DNA of 64,000 bases from Puffinus mauretanicus (GCA_023333565.1 JAJKFH010000052.1:1736001-1800000); one strand, 5' to 3'. Shown: positions 49,001-60,795, counted from the first letter of the stretch. Translations and numbers: made by a program. The notes: generated from the letters alone by a model not told the origin.

Positions 49001-49175
49001 AATTTATTGAGTGTTTTCTGGACCAGAAAGAGTACCTTCCACTAATGTAATAATTTGCAGATTGTTCTCCAGTTTAAAACACGTATCAATGCCAACAACT
49101 TCCTTAATTCTCCGCTTTGGAAGAAGACCAGGAGCGAACAGATACAATACTACTAACCCTACGCAGCCCTCCCTT

Positions 49176-49252
49176 GAGTGATTTCAAAGCTCTTTGCAGG
49201 CAGGTAGTGAATTAAGCGTTACGACATCCCAGTGAAGCCGGTAAGATGTGGG
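49176..49252 (+). mobile_element. MIR/CORE-SINE-like remnant
   Basis: GATTTCAAAGCTCTTTGCAG followed by AATTAAGCGTTACGACATCC and CAGTGAAGCCGGTAAGATGT parallels the MIR-type series 'tctcaaagcactttacaaa ... aattaagcctcacaacaccc ... gtgaggtaggtaagtat'. The landmark order and spacing fit well; the sequence is diverged. Confidence 0.5.
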
Positions 49253-49484
49253 GACCGGGGGCGCGGGGCGGTGAACTCTCTTGCCCGCGGCTCCCGTCGG
49301 CGCTGAGCGTGGATCCGGGTCTGCTCCGTGGCTCGCGCTTTGACCACGGCACCATCTCTCCGTATTTACCCTTGGCGGGACCGTTGCTGGCCCCGGTGTA
49401 AGTCATGTGAGAGTTGTGTGGTTGATTTCAGTCGCAGCGAGGCCCTGGTGATGGAAACCGTCCTCCTGTCCATTGCACGAGTCA

Positions 49485-49500
49485 CACGTGAACACACGTG
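49485..49500. promoter_or_regulatory. Two CACGTG E-boxes in a 10-bp tandem
   Basis: CACGTG at 49485-49490 and 49495-49500, each preceded by ACA and 10 bp apart (one helical turn). Motifs are exact; function is not known. Confidence 0.4.
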
Positions 49501-50270
49501 TTCAACAGCGCAGTCAAAATTAGGGCAGGATCCATAGGGAGAAGCCTGGCAAGAGAATACGCTTTAAGCATCATTGTAGCAACAAATATTCCCCCCTCAG
49601 CTCACTGGAAGTTCGGATGAGCTAAAATCACTCAAAGGTATTGGAGGCAGGTTTGGCTTTTGCCGATTTCTCTGTTTCTGCAAGCCCGTTTCCCTCCGTT
49701 TCCCTCCGTTGAGGTCTCTGCTCTCGGTGGCAGCCTGTCCCTGCAGCGCAGGGCTTGCGTCCCTCCTGCTGGCAAGCTCCGTCCTGCGTCCTGTGGGCAC
49801 AAAGAAGTAAAAACATTTGTTTTCCTCCAGTCTCTGGAAGTTCCCTGCAATTGCAGGAAACCAAAACAAATCAGATGACAGAAGTGTGGGATTTGTTTTC
49901 TTGCAAATCAGTAGCCCGTTCCCCCCCTCCCGGCGGTGCCGCATAGGTTTTCCCCTGGCCGTTTGGCTTAATTTCGCTTTGTCCCTCGCAGGACACGAGC
50001 TGGAAGTGCTGGTCCTGTACCCGGCCCTGGGGTGCGGGGGGTTCAGCAGCAGCACGTGGGTGGTGGGAGGTGGAGGTGGGCTAATAACCTGCCTGGCTGC
50101 TCGGGGAAGGAGCAGCTGCGGAGGGAAGATGGGAGCAGCTGTGGGTATGAAATTAGTCATTCTATGAAGAAATGGATTTGATAAATAATAAAACAGTGGT
50201 ATTAACAACAGATGCTTTCCAGGTCAGATGACTTTGATAAAAGCACCCAACAGCCGTGGGTAATGGTATG

Positions 50271-50350
50271 AAAAATATGTATCTATATTTATAGATCTAT
50301 CTATATGAAAAGGCATATAAATAAGCACGTGTTTGTGTATAGATGTGTGT
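50271..50350 (+). repeat. AT-rich low-complexity stretch with short TG run
   Basis: Degenerate TATC/TATA-rich sequence from about 50271 to 50330 (ATCTATATTTATAGATCTAT), followed by ATGTGTGTGTGTACATG. Confidence 0.65.
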
Positions 50351-51379
50351 GTGTACATGCTCAGGTATAAATGTGCTTGGCATTTTATTTCTGTTTTAAA
50401 ATGACAGTGAAAGTGTCGCTGCTTCCATTCTTCACAGGCTTTGAGACTTGCCAAGAAAACCTGAAACCTGATCAATGTCTCCCAAATCTGGCGCGCTCCC
50501 TCCCCTCCTCTCCTCAGCCCTGGCTCCATTTGTTTTTATATTCATACCTTTTCATTTGATAACTGTTTTGATTTGTAAAATACTATGCCTTATACAATGT
50601 TTCCTTTACGATGATTTAGTATGCGCTTCTTATCTTTCACCTTAAATCTTTGATAAGAGCATTTTAAAAATGAAATTGCTACCTGACACCATTATAGGCT
50701 CCTGGCTGACTGCCAGCGGAGACGGGAGCTGCTGAGGGGGAGAGAGGCTTTGAAAAGCTTCCCGAGCCGCGGGAAGAGCGCAGGAGCGGGGCTGGCAGGT
50801 GGGGCGGAGGAGGCTGAGGAAGGGGAGGAAGCACGGCTGGACCGGCCTCTGCCTTCTGCAGCCGGGGTCCCCTCCTCGCCCAGCCCAGCCGCCGCCTTTG
50901 ACCCCCCCTGGCCGCGGCAGCCCCGGCAGCAGGGCCCTCCACGACCCCTTGCGTCCCTCGTGGCGTGGTGAAGGCCGTGCTTTTGCAGGGGTGGACATTT
51001 TAGCAGGGGTTGGTGCCAGCCCCGTCCTAGCGATGCCAACGGTGGCTGAGCGTTTCCCTCTCTTTCCTCCCTGCTAAATTGCTTATCAGTCTAACTGGCT
51101 GTCCTCGCCGCCGCGCTGGAAGCAGAGGGGGGTGTCAGGGGAGGGGCAGGGGGTGGCTCGGCGGTGGGGTCGGTTCGTTTTCCCCTTGTAGCCCTAAAAG
51201 CAAACCTTGGGATCGTGGTGTTTTTACAGGGCGACCCAACGTTGCTTGCGAGTTTCCAGCACGTCCAAGTAATTGAAATGTTTTTGGATAACTGTTGGTT
51301 GTGCCTGCTGAACGTCATTTATCAGGGGAAGGCATCAGCAGTGGGAATATCAGTAAATAGAACTGTCTGACATGGCAGG

Positions 51380-52620
51380 TCATTTTTATTTTAATATAGT
51401 AGATTTAATGAACTCTTGTCTTTATAATTCATGGTACTTGCCGAATGCATCCATTTCCCCTCCGTAATGACGTTAGTTACAGATCTGTCCTTCGTTAGAG
51501 GCTTTATTACAGCTGGCGAACTTAACTCTCTCCCAGTTGCAGTGATACGTTCCCAAAGTGCAAAGGGTTATCTAATAAATTGTTACCTTTTACATTCAAT
51601 ACTATTAGTAATAAACGTAGCCAAAAACTTCCCTGAGTAGTTCATGCATTATTAATTATTATTATTACAGAATCTCTTGAAAGGTCATTTGCACAGACCG
51701 GTGGTGTGTGTTTTCCCAGCTTATTGGGGGCACATTTATCGGCTGTTACTGCCATGACACCTCTCCGGTAGTTTGTGCGTGTTCGAGTGTGTTTAGGTCA
51801 GAGCCGATAGCAGACCCCAAATCTGCTGTCAAGTGATTTAATAGCATTTGTGTCCAGCCTAACCCAATCTATCTCACCTCGCAGAGAAGAAAAAAAAAAT
51901 AATCCTGCATCAAAATTACTGCTTTTGGAACTGTCTTGTCTCTTTTGAGTAGGAACTGGAGACAACTAGACAAGCTTCAATGAAAGCGAATAAAGAAACA
52001 TTACTTTCTGAACACAATCTTCTGTTACCAGTCACTTTTCAACAGACATTCAATCAAAATGCTAATAGCAAAGGCAACAAGGGAGCGAGGTTATTGTAAT
52101 ACTAATTGATAGGCTGCAGGGATGGGTTTTGATAAGTGCTGTTGAAGATATATTTTTGAAATATGATTCTCTTTAATTACAATGATACTAATAAAAAATG
52201 AACAAATGATTTAATGATAGTTTTCTAGGTAATAGCTTGAAGATTTTTTGTTCAAGTTATTTTGTAGGGTTTTTTTTAAACCAGAAATTATGAAAATCAC
52301 CTTAAAAATAAAGCCGTAGTGGAAGGTAGTGACTTTATCTAGACTTGCATGGCTACTTTGCATCAAAATTATTACTGTCAAATCTGAAGCTCTTGAATAA
52401 GAAATCCAGTCATTTATTTATACAATAGACTTTGCTGAAAGCCCGTATTTGAAGCCGTGTTGTGTGCAGGAATGCATTTAATATCTAGTGCTTATAATAA
52501 TTAGGATCAATTATGCCAGCAAGGATTTTAAAATACATTTTGAGGGAGGGGAAGAATGGGCTGAGGGGTATTCACTAAGGTTTTAAAGTGCATCTGGGGT
52601 ACCGGGTTTGATCATATTAA
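51380..52620. other. Long AT-rich, CpG-poor segment
   Basis: About 1.2 kb with dense TAATTA, ATTATTAT and CAATTA motifs and hardly any CpG, between GC-rich neighbours. This composition is typical of distal regulatory or conserved non-coding DNA in developmental genes, but also of plain AT-rich intron. Only cross-species alignment can separate these. Confidence 0.35.
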
Positions 52621-52921
52621 TGGAGATTATTGACATTCAGTGATGGGAAGCGCCAAACTAAGACCCACTTTCCCGGTGCAGCAGCAGCTGATTTTCCGTG
52701 TCCTCCGATGGCTGGGAGAGCTGTGCCGATGCTCCCGGGGCTCCCCAGCCAGCGCCGTCCCCATCGCAGCCTCTGCCGCTCTCCGTGGGGCTGCGCGTCG
52801 GCATCCTGCCTCCTCCGGGCCCTGGGAAATGGGAACACAAGAGAAAGGGCAGATCTGTCACTAACAGGCAGCCTCTGTTTCAGCTAATTTTTGATGAATT
52901 AATTGATAACAAAACAAAGAA

Positions 52922-52978
52922 GGGTTTTGGGGGGTGGGGGGGTGCTTTTGTTGGTGTGGGTGGGGGCTCTTTCTGGGG
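52922..52978 (+). repeat. G-rich tract with quadruplex potential
   Basis: G tracts of 3, 6, 7, 3, 5 and 4 bases, with T4 and T1 spacers between the first three. It satisfies the canonical G3 motif if the G7 run is split, and lies on the RNA-like strand. Confidence 0.65.
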
Positions 52979-55926
52979 CAGGGAAGGATGATCTCTCCTG
53001 CCTTTCAATTTGTCAAGCTCTCTCTCAAAGATCTGCCAGAGAAGAAAGGGTAATTAATAGGCTTGAAGTCATTTCCGATGTGTCAGTATTTCTGCCTTGC
53101 TTCCAAGTGATAATGTTCACTGGCTCGAGGCCTCCGGGGAGCCTTCCATCTTATTAACTTGTCTAGGAGAAACAGTGAGTGGGGACAGCTTGGGCCAGTG
53201 GGTGACATGAAATAAGGATTTGTGGTGTAGTGAGCTGTAAACACGGGGGCCGACTGAGTAAAAACTGGAAAGAAAAAAAAAAAGGAAGAAAAATATATTA
53301 AAAAGGCCACCGGTCACAAGTATGTATGATGGCGGGGGGCGAAGCACTTTATTTAGGGCAGCCTGTACCCGACCCGTAGAGCTGGACCTGCTGTTGTGCT
53401 GTGTCACCCATGGCCAACTTTGGCACATGCCGAAATCGGGTCCTGGTTCTGTCTGCGTCCCTCTGACCGCGGCACAGGTCCAGCGCGCGGCTCCCCCGAG
53501 GCAGCGTTGGGGAGAGGAACCGGCAGTCGGGGCCGGGGCTGCCACGGCTGGTTCTGCCGTGTGTCAGACGAGCCACAGCGTTGTTTTACTTTAACCAGAG
53601 GTAAAGGTGGAGGTTTGGGGCTGTCTCGTGGTTTTGAGCTGTTGTCCCTGCTGCTGGCGCTCTGCCACCTCTGCGCCACGTCGGCTGGCATGGCTGCAGG
53701 CGGGGGGAACAGCCACCGCGCCGGCAGCTCCCGCCTCGGAGCAGCTGGCGGCCAAGGGTTTCCAGAAGTCACGTGTGATTTTTAGGATGTTCAACTTGAG
53801 GCGCTGAAAAGGGACCTGTTTCTCAGCAGACTGAGGGCTGGGTCCTTCTCCTCATCACTTTGGTCTGTTTGCCAAGTTGGCTGGCAGTTTTCATAGCTTT
53901 TCTTAATTGCACTTGAAAACTTAAGTGTTAAACTTAGGACACGTACGTGTGAAGACACCTTCATTCTCAGAAGAACCGCAAAGGTTAAGTAATCCTGCGT
54001 CCTCTACAGAGCCTGAGAGGCTGGGACACGTACCAAGACTTCCACAGTAGCAGGATGGAGATGTGCTGCAGCAACGGGAGTGAAGTCCCCGCTCCTACCC
54101 TGGGTGAGTGTGCAATGCTGTGCCTCGTGGCCAGCTTGCGGAGGGGAGAAAAGACCCTCCTATTCCATGTATCTCAAAAACTGCTCTTTGGAGCTGAAGC
54201 TCTGCATCCGGGATGTCCATGCTCCCTTGTGTGTGTCGATATGTTCTTTATCGCGTTGTTCAGCACAGGAGCAGCCTCCCGCTTCCTTCACCTTTGTGCT
54301 CTTCAGCGCGCGGGACGTCGCACATCGCCTGCGCGGGCACCTGCGCAGGCTGGGTTTGGAGGGGGCAGTGCCTCGTGCTGCTCGGGGTGTCCTTCCACAG
54401 CTTCGGTCAGCAGAAGCAATATTAGAGGAGCAGCCGTCTGAGTGTAGTTGGCAAAATAATTTTTGTTTTTTGCCCTAACTCCCCATTGTTATATAGCTTC
54501 AAGGTTGGAAGGGGATGCACAGGAGAGATTTCTAGTCACTGTGTGTGTTTGATAACTACACCTGTAATCACAGGACTGTGTCAACACAGGATTTTGTATA
54601 ATTGCTTCCCCCCATCAGTCCTGGTGAGAGTTTGTTAATTAGAATTAGAACCCTTAAAACTAGAGATTATTTTTAAACTGTTTTCCCGATTATCCTGTGT
54701 GATGTAGGAAGGAGGTTGGATGGGATCTCAGTTTTCCCAGGTGCAGTAAATTAACGCTCTGCCCAGTACAGGGCCTGATTCCCTGGAGGCATCCCTGCGT
54801 CTCCGGTGGGCTTGTCTTTGCATCAGAGCAGGATCAGACCCTGTAGGGCGGCAGGCAGAGAGCTCAGCAGGGCGGTACCCGAACGGGGTTAATTCAGATC
54901 TGCAGGCTCTGTCAAGGCGAGAAACAAAATGGTTATAGGTGGGTGCTGGTTTTTGGATGTGCTCAGTTGCCCACTTGCCTTTGACTTTAGTAAAAGCTGC
55001 AAGACATCCTGGGAAAGAGGGAGAGAGGGATGAGCGAGTCACATTCATAAGTTCGTCAGGATAAAACAAGGAGGAGATGTCTTGGAGCGATGTTCTGTGC
55101 AGCTGAGCTGATCCATCTTGCGCAGTGTTGAGCATCACTGCTGTTGGAGCTCTGACCTTCGTGACAGATGTGGGCTTATGTAAGGGTGATGCTCTATCTA
55201 CATATTTAACCTTCTTTGCTTGTCTTGTTTTGTTTTTAAATTCTCCTTCATAGCAAAAGTGCACGAGTGGTTTCATTAACTGTTAAAGAAAAACACAATG
55301 GAGGCAGCGCTGGTCTCCACCACGTACAAGCTGTTCCTTAGAGATTGTTCCCTTTTTTATTTTTGAAAGTAGCAAACCTTGGCATTTTGGGTCACTGGGA
55401 AGGAACAGGATGTCTTTTACATATTGACAGGTTTTTTTCTTCTCTTTTCTTTTCTGATCTCACTCCTGTTTGTCAAGCTCACTTTTCATTTTCCAGAGAA
55501 ATGATTATGACTAAACATCTCTGACAACCTCTTTGCAAAGTGTGAGAAGGCTGCAATGAAAAAAAAAAAAGAGCCACCTCAAAGCTCTTCAATGATTAAG
55601 CTACTTAACTGGGAAGTTTTTCTCTTCTACTGCAGAGCGTATTTCTGCACAATGGAGTTCCCCTTGCAAGTACTTATTAGGGAGGCACTAGTATAATCTA
55701 ATTAAAATTTGTTTTAATATTCTGTGAAAATTAAAACTGAATCCTTCCTGTTAGAAAGAATGACCGTGCATGTATTAGTCCTCTATGTTTTGTTGTTGTT
55801 GTTAGCTTATTCAAATATTAACACTGCCTGCATGCTCAAAATGATAGTTTGCGTCCATTAACAGAGCTTAATTCTCAAATTAAATGATGAATGATATACA
55901 GGAATAGGTGAAAGCTGGTTGCTGGA

Positions 55927-55941
55927 TTTTTTTTTTTTTTT
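55927..55941 (+). repeat. T15 homopolymer
   Basis: Fifteen T preceded by GCTGGA and followed by AATGCTAATG. Confidence 0.85.
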
Positions 55942-56989
55942 AATGCTAATGTTTCTTCCTGGAGGTAAATAAGGGGAGGGGATGCTGTGCAATATTATCA
56001 CTGTGAAATTAAAATAAAGTCTCATTATTTGAGGATGGAATTTGGTGGCTGAAGGTTTACTCTTCGTCTGAAGCTTCATCCTGAATTCTTCCAGCTAATT
56101 GCCTGCTGATTAGTTGAGAGACAGGCATTGCTAATGTTGGCCTTGAGCGTCAAATTATCTCCTGCAAAGTCTTAGACGTGTAGCACCGAGTGGGAGACTT
56201 CAGTGGGGCGCGGGGTGTTGTTGCAAGCGGACAAGAGGACGGGTTTCTCTCCGACCCCGTGTTCCCTGCACAGCTGGATCGGGAACCCGGAGAGGATGAT
56301 AACGGCTGCGGGGACAGGACGGGGCCGCCCGGCAGTGCGAGCCCCTCCGTTTTCTCACTTTGCTGCCTGTCTCCTGAGTGATCCCAGCCCTGCTCGGCGC
56401 TGGCAGGAGCACACGTGCCCCATTTCGGGAGGCCTGCGTGGTGCAGAGCCATTCTGCTCGCTGCGAGTAGGTGGCAGCAGCATTTGCACACTCTGGCTGT
56501 TTAATTCACTTTACATTTTTGCATCCATTTACATTATTTTTTCCTTTTTTTTTCTGAAAGTTTTGAGTTCTTTCCAGTTATAGGACCTAGATAGCCAGGG
56601 TAGATGTATTTGGTCTGCGTGTGGAAATGAAGAAGGACTCACCTCCAAATAACAGGTAACCCTACATTTTCTGGTGACATTTAATTCTTCTTTGGGGGAA
56701 AGTTTTTTTGCGGAGGAAAAAAAAACAGAACTTCAAGCTGCAATTTATTTAAAAAAAAAACCCAAACCTTTTATTCTTGCACTGAAGATGGAAAAATTAC
56801 CAAAATGCCAGAAAACCTCCAAATATCTGAAGTTTTCTCCTCTTTCCCTAGCTGTCTTTCCGAACTTGATTCGAAACATGCTGAAAACATCTCTGTTCCT
56901 GATCTATTGAAAGTTTCCATTATTGACTAGCAGAAAGGCTGCCTTTGTGTGCGTCTCGCTTGTGGGCAAAAGATAATTTTAAAAAGCAC

Positions 56990-57725
56990 CATAGAATCAT
57001 AGAATCGTTTAGGTTGAAAAAGACCTTTAAGATCATCAAGTCCGACCGTTAAGCTAGCACTGCCAAGTCCACCACTAACCCGTGTCCCGAAGTGCCACGT
57101 CTACACATCTTTAAAATGCCTCCAGGGATGGTGACTCCATGACTTCCCTGGGCAGCCTGTTCCAATGCTTGACAACCCTTTCGGTGAAGAAATTGTTCCT
57201 AATATCCAAGCTAAACCTTCCCTGGTGCAGTTGAGGCCTTTTCCTCTCGTCCTGTCGCTTGGGAGAAGAGACCGACCCCCACCTCACTACAACCTCCTTC
57301 CAGGTAGCTCTAGAGCGCGATGAGGTCTCCCCTCAGCCTCCTCTTCTCCAGGCTGAACACCCCCAGTTCCCTCAGCCGCTCCCCATCAGACTTGTGCTCC
57401 AGGCCCTTCACCAGCTTCGTTGCCCTCCTCTGGACACGCTCCAGCACCTCCATGCCCTTCTTGTGGTGAGGGGCCCAGAACTGAACACAGGATTCGAGGT
57501 GCGGCCTCACCAGTGCCCAGTACAGGGGCACGGTCACCTCCCTGCTCCTGCTGGCCACACCAGTTCTGATACAGGCCAGGGTGCCGCTGGCCTTCTTGGC
57601 CACCCGGGCACACTGCCGGCTCATGTTCAGCTGTCGACCAGCACCCCCAGGTCCTTTTCCTCCGGGCACTTTCCAGCCGCTCTCCCCCAAGCCTGCAGCG
57701 TTGCCTGGGGCTGTTGTGACCCATG
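56990..57725 (-). mobile_element. CR1 LINE, 5'-truncated copy
   Basis: A 735-bp copy of the avian chicken-repeat-1 retrotransposon in antisense orientation to MSI2. Its 3' end is at 56990, where two ATAGAATC units form the diagnostic octamer tail, followed (reading plus) by GTTTAGGTTGAAAAAGACC and GGGCAGCCTGTTCCAATGC, hallmarks of avian CR1. The minus strand encodes the C-terminal part of the reverse-transcriptase protein (57310-57690), including the Leu-Val-Arg-Pro-His-Leu-Glu and Leu-Glu-Arg-Val-Gln-Arg-Arg-Ala-Thr blocks and [12 protein letters not shown]. A TAG stop after Gly-Asp-Leu-Ile-Ala-Leu interrupts the frame, and the catalytic part of the enzyme is missing, so it cannot move. 5' truncation without a target-site duplication is usual for CR1. 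It looks only mildly diverged from the consensus I remember. Confidence 0.95.
57310..57690 (-). pseudogene. CR1 reverse-transcriptase C-terminal fragment, disabled
   Basis: Remnant of the CR1 ORF2 protein (endonuclease-reverse transcriptase): 126 codons from an arbitrary Met to a premature TAG at 57307-57309. Only the region after the polymerase active site is present; the Tyr-Ala-Asp-Asp-type catalytic motif and the endonuclease are absent because of 5' truncation. Coding-like sequence continues past the stop in the direction of the tail and is broken again by a TAA, so this is a dead copy. The long plus-strand frame at 57259-57873 is only its antisense shadow. Confidence 0.9.
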
Positions 57726-58751
57726 TTTATCTGGAGAGAGCAGCAGGAGCCCCAGGCCAGCCGCAGTGATGGATTGGAAACTTTCTCTGCACGGGAGGAT
57801 CTGCCATGAAATGTGTTACGAAAAACCCCTCAGAGTAGGCGTGGGGCTTGACGAAGTCCTCGGCCGCTGTTGAAGGAGCTTTCACAACTCGGGCAGGGCA
57901 GCAAAAGCTGGCGTGCCTCTTCCCCTCTAGGATCAGCGCTCTCCAGACCCCTGCTCCCTCCTCCTCCTCAGGGAGCTGGGCACTGATGAAGCTGTACCAG
58001 GCTGGAGGGATCTGTAAACAGTGCTCTGTAGCGATGGCAACTCGAGAAACAAGAGCTGCATGGAGTATTTGGAAGGAGAGCCCTTACTATCGAGAGTTTA
58101 AAGGCAAGGTGCTTAAAAACACAGAGAGGCTTGGCAGGGTAATTAGACTTGCTGCTCTCAGAGTAAGTGTATGGCTTCATGGAGCGTTACCAGCGTGTCT
58201 GGCCTCTCGCTAAGAAAAAACAGAACCAAGAAAATATAGAACCACTTGGCAAAAGAGCACATCACACCCCGGGCGGGGATGGTGCCAGTAGGTTTTCTGC
58301 CATGAAGCTCCTGGTTTACGCTCTTACCTTATCAGCCCCCTGCGCTAGTGGCCTGCCTGCTGCCGTCAGCCGGTCTCCTAGCATGTCTGTAGGCACCGTC
58401 TCTGCTGCCTTGGGGGGGAAATCTCGGTTTTTCTCAGCCAAAGATATGGTACAGATCAAAGCCTAAAACTTGCACCCAGGTCCAGGGACAGGGAGCATCA
58501 TTATGTACCAGGTCTTGGGCTTAGTTTGCTGGGAGTTTGCTTCCAAGCTCAGCGTTGCTGGTGGTTTCCAAATTTTTTTGTGGCCCACTTGTACATGTGC
58601 TGCGAGTTCCCGGTGGCCCACTTCAGACATTTTTAAGTCAAAATGCAGCCAGTTAATGAGTTACTGTGTGACGGCTCGTGCCAAGTCCCTCGTGCCCTCA
58701 TCCCTGCTGAGCTCCTGCATCAGCCAGCCAAAAGGAGCTTGCGCGAGGGTC

Positions 58752-58890
58752 TGGCTTCAGCTTTGCTGCTGGTTCACTCGGTGCCTGTGGCAAACCTCCT
58801 CGCAGCTCCGTGCCTCAGTTTGCCCGTCTGTGCTACAGGACTGGTAGCGATGCACTCGCCTTTTGTCAACTGCCTGGAGCTCCTTGAAGG
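58752..58890 (-). mobile_element. MIR-like SINE remnant
   Basis: GTGCCTCAGTTTGCCCGTCT at 58810-58829 is very close to the reverse complement of the MIR landmark 'gtgcctcagtttccccatctgtaaaatgg'. Upstream GTGCCTGTGGCAAACCTCCT fits the expected 'gaccttgggcaagtcacttaacct' slot loosely, and CTGCCTGGAGCTCCTTGAAG follows downstream. A diverged ancient SINE in antisense orientation. Confidence 0.5.
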
Positions 58891-59439
58891 GTTTTAACAG
58901 TGTGCAGGTGCCAGACTGTGTTAAATGAGGAGAAGCAATGTGATGCTCAGGTGGAAGAGGTAATTTCCATCAAAAGCGAAGGACCATTGGCCTCTGCCTT
59001 TCATCTTCCAGAATGATGGAGGAAAATTAGTACCAGTGAAGGATGCTAGACTGACAGCCAAGAGACCAAAGACCTCTTTTCATCCTCCTCGCAGACAGGG
59101 CGCAGCCAGGCAGCGAGCCTCCAGCAACGTCCCGCCCTCGCTGCGACCTGCCCTCCCTGCGGAGGAGAGGGTAACTTGACTGTAAGGAATCCGTGTGCTT
59201 TCATTAGAGAGCCTTCCTGCCCATTCAGTCTGCGGCTCCTTTCCTCCAGCTTCTGGCAAGGTTGCCAATTACTTCCCTGCCTGTGGTGTGTGTGACACCC
59301 ATTTAAAACCCAGCTTCGTGGCCTGTATTTCACACCATCTGCCAGCCAGTGTTCGGATGGTAACTGCTGCCGATTGCCGTCGGATTCGGCTGGATTCGGG
59401 CTAATGATGGCGATGGTGAAACGTTCCCTTTTCTAGCGA

Positions 59440-59530
59440 GGGAGCGCCGAGGCGAGGGCTGGCGGGGTGTCAGTGCCGCCGGCGGTGCCGGGGCGGTGCG
59501 TTCCTGCAGCCTCGCCGGGCGTTTGGATTG
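59440..59530. other. Short CpG-dense stretch
   Basis: About 90 bp with many CpG, including GCCGCCGGCGGTGCCGGGGC at about 59476. It is too short for a CpG island by usual definitions. Confidence 0.45.
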
Positions 59531-59632
59531 ACGGGGCTGGGGGCAGCTCATGGGATTAGGTGGGGTCTGGCAGAGCGGAGATAGCATCAGCTGGGCTTGG
59601 TAGATGTTGAAATCGTTAAAACAATCGATAGC

Positions 59633-59643
59633 TTTTTTTTTTT
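59633..59643 (+). repeat. T11 homopolymer
   Basis: Eleven T preceded by ATCGATAGC and followed by ATACCCG. Confidence 0.8.
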
Positions 59644-60664
59644 ATACCCGTTCCCTTGGTCGCGCAGCCCGTTGACAGAGATGATTTTCGCAGCTTGCCT
59701 TGAGTGCCCCTGGCTGGAGCGGTAGCCATGCAGAAACCTCCGTGGTGGCTGCGTTATTTCTGAGTCCTGCGCTTTCTGGCAAAGGATGAAATGTGCATCC
59801 TAGGATGGATGTAACATAGTGTCAGCTGGATGTCAGTCTTACCAGGCCGAAACGACAATGGCATCGTGTAGCGGATCAAAACATTAAGTCTTTAAAACCA
59901 TAAGTTCGATGTATCATATCACAACAGCTTTATATTCTTGGTGATAACAATCGGCAACACATTACCTGTGGTCTCTTACTTGTACGTTTCTTACAAGCTG
60001 ATAAACTTTGAGCTGGATGAGAATCAAGCATGCCTCGTTGTCAATGTCTTGATCGGGGCTGGAATAGCGTGTCTGGGGGTTGATGCTGGAGGAGCCCAGG
60101 AACCGCTGTTCTGGATGATGCTCAGCACCTCTGGTCCAGATCCTCCCTCTAACGGTGGTGGGCTCCAGGCGTTTCGGTGCTCCTGCCAGCCCTGCCCTCA
60201 CTCCACAGCCAGCTAGCTGGGGTCACCAACAGACAGAAATAAATAACGGTGTGCGTCGGTGTTCCAGAAGAGGGATGCTTCACTTCACTTGGCATTTTAA
60301 TCTCTTCCAGCACTAGGTTGGAATAAGCACTTTTTTGGTGTGTGGTGATTTATTTTGCTAAAAACCAAGGCATTATTCATAATTATGCAGTTTTAGGAGA
60401 GTATGCATAGCAGTATTCTTCCCGTGGTAGGCTGTGGGAGCTGGCATAATATTTAAATAAGAGCCCTGGGGAAAGGACACGCTTGCATTCAGAGCGGGGT
60501 TCAGCGCAGTTGCGGGCTCAGCCTATTGAACTAGCGTATAATTACCTCTATTCAGCACTGCCGCTCCAGTTATCAGCTGGCCGTCAGGGGGAAGGCCAGC
60601 ATTTTAAAATGACATAGATTGTTAGAGAACATCAAACTTTTTTAATACAGTTAATGATCCTCAG

Positions 60665-60674
60665 CTATAAATAG
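60665..60674. promoter_or_regulatory. MEF2-type site CTATAAATAG
   Basis: A perfect match to the MEF2 consensus YTAWWWWTAR, lying in an AT-rich block (60340-60700) that also has CATAATTATGCAG and TTAATACAGTTAATGATCC. It could also act as a TATA-like box. Function is inference. Confidence 0.35.
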
Positions 60675-60795
60675 TCTGTTCCCATTGACTGGCAATAAGG
60701 CTTTTGTATTGTGCCTTGCAGAGCTGCAAGGCTTTTCTTAGTTTGTTGGGGTTTCTTTTCTTCCCTCCATATATACCGTAGGTCCTTTCATCCCG

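Larger units (their letters stand above)
48131..51130 (+). other. MSI2: MSI2 intron block, no gene seen
   Basis: Non-coding. It contains a T14 run (48987-49000), a MIR-like relic (49176-49252), a tandem pair of E-boxes (49485-49500), an AT-rich low-complexity stretch (50271-50350) and a GC-rich part at about 50700-50970. A 203-codon open frame on the minus strand (49597-50208) resembles no known protein and lies partly in proline-coding low-complexity sequence. Confidence 0.55.
51131..56988 (+). other. MSI2: MSI2 intron block, AT-rich then mixed, no gene seen
   Basis: Non-coding. The part 51380-52620 is among the longest AT-rich, CpG-poor stretches in the window and looks like conserved non-coding sequence in texture. 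A G-rich tract lies at 52922-52978 and a GC-rich part at about 53440-53580. A-rich runs occur near 53269-53282 and 55558-55572, a GTT repeat near 55791-55803 and a T15 run at 55927-55941. A 182-codon minus-strand frame at 54728-55276 is not recognisable. Confidence 0.55.

Noticed and set aside
49597..50208. 203-codon open frame on the minus strand
   Set aside because: No recognisable domain, low-complexity proline-coding parts, overlap with other frames. With tens of thousands of codon positions in six frames, a few open frames of this length are expected by chance in this composition.
53960..54000. CAAAGGTTAAGTAATCCTGC resembling a MIR core
   Set aside because: Only one landmark fits and the neighbouring MIR sequence is not recognisable.
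54495..54535. CAAGGTTGGAAGGGGATGCA resembling a CR1 3' end
   Set aside because: Only a short match; the octamer tail and following CR1 landmarks are missing.
54728..55276. 182-codon open frame on the minus strand
   Set aside because: The protein resembles nothing I know, no splice or promoter context, and the length is within chance expectation for the window.
57259..57873. 204-codon plus-strand open frame, the longest in the window
   Set aside because: It is mostly the antisense of the CR1 reverse-transcriptase remnant.
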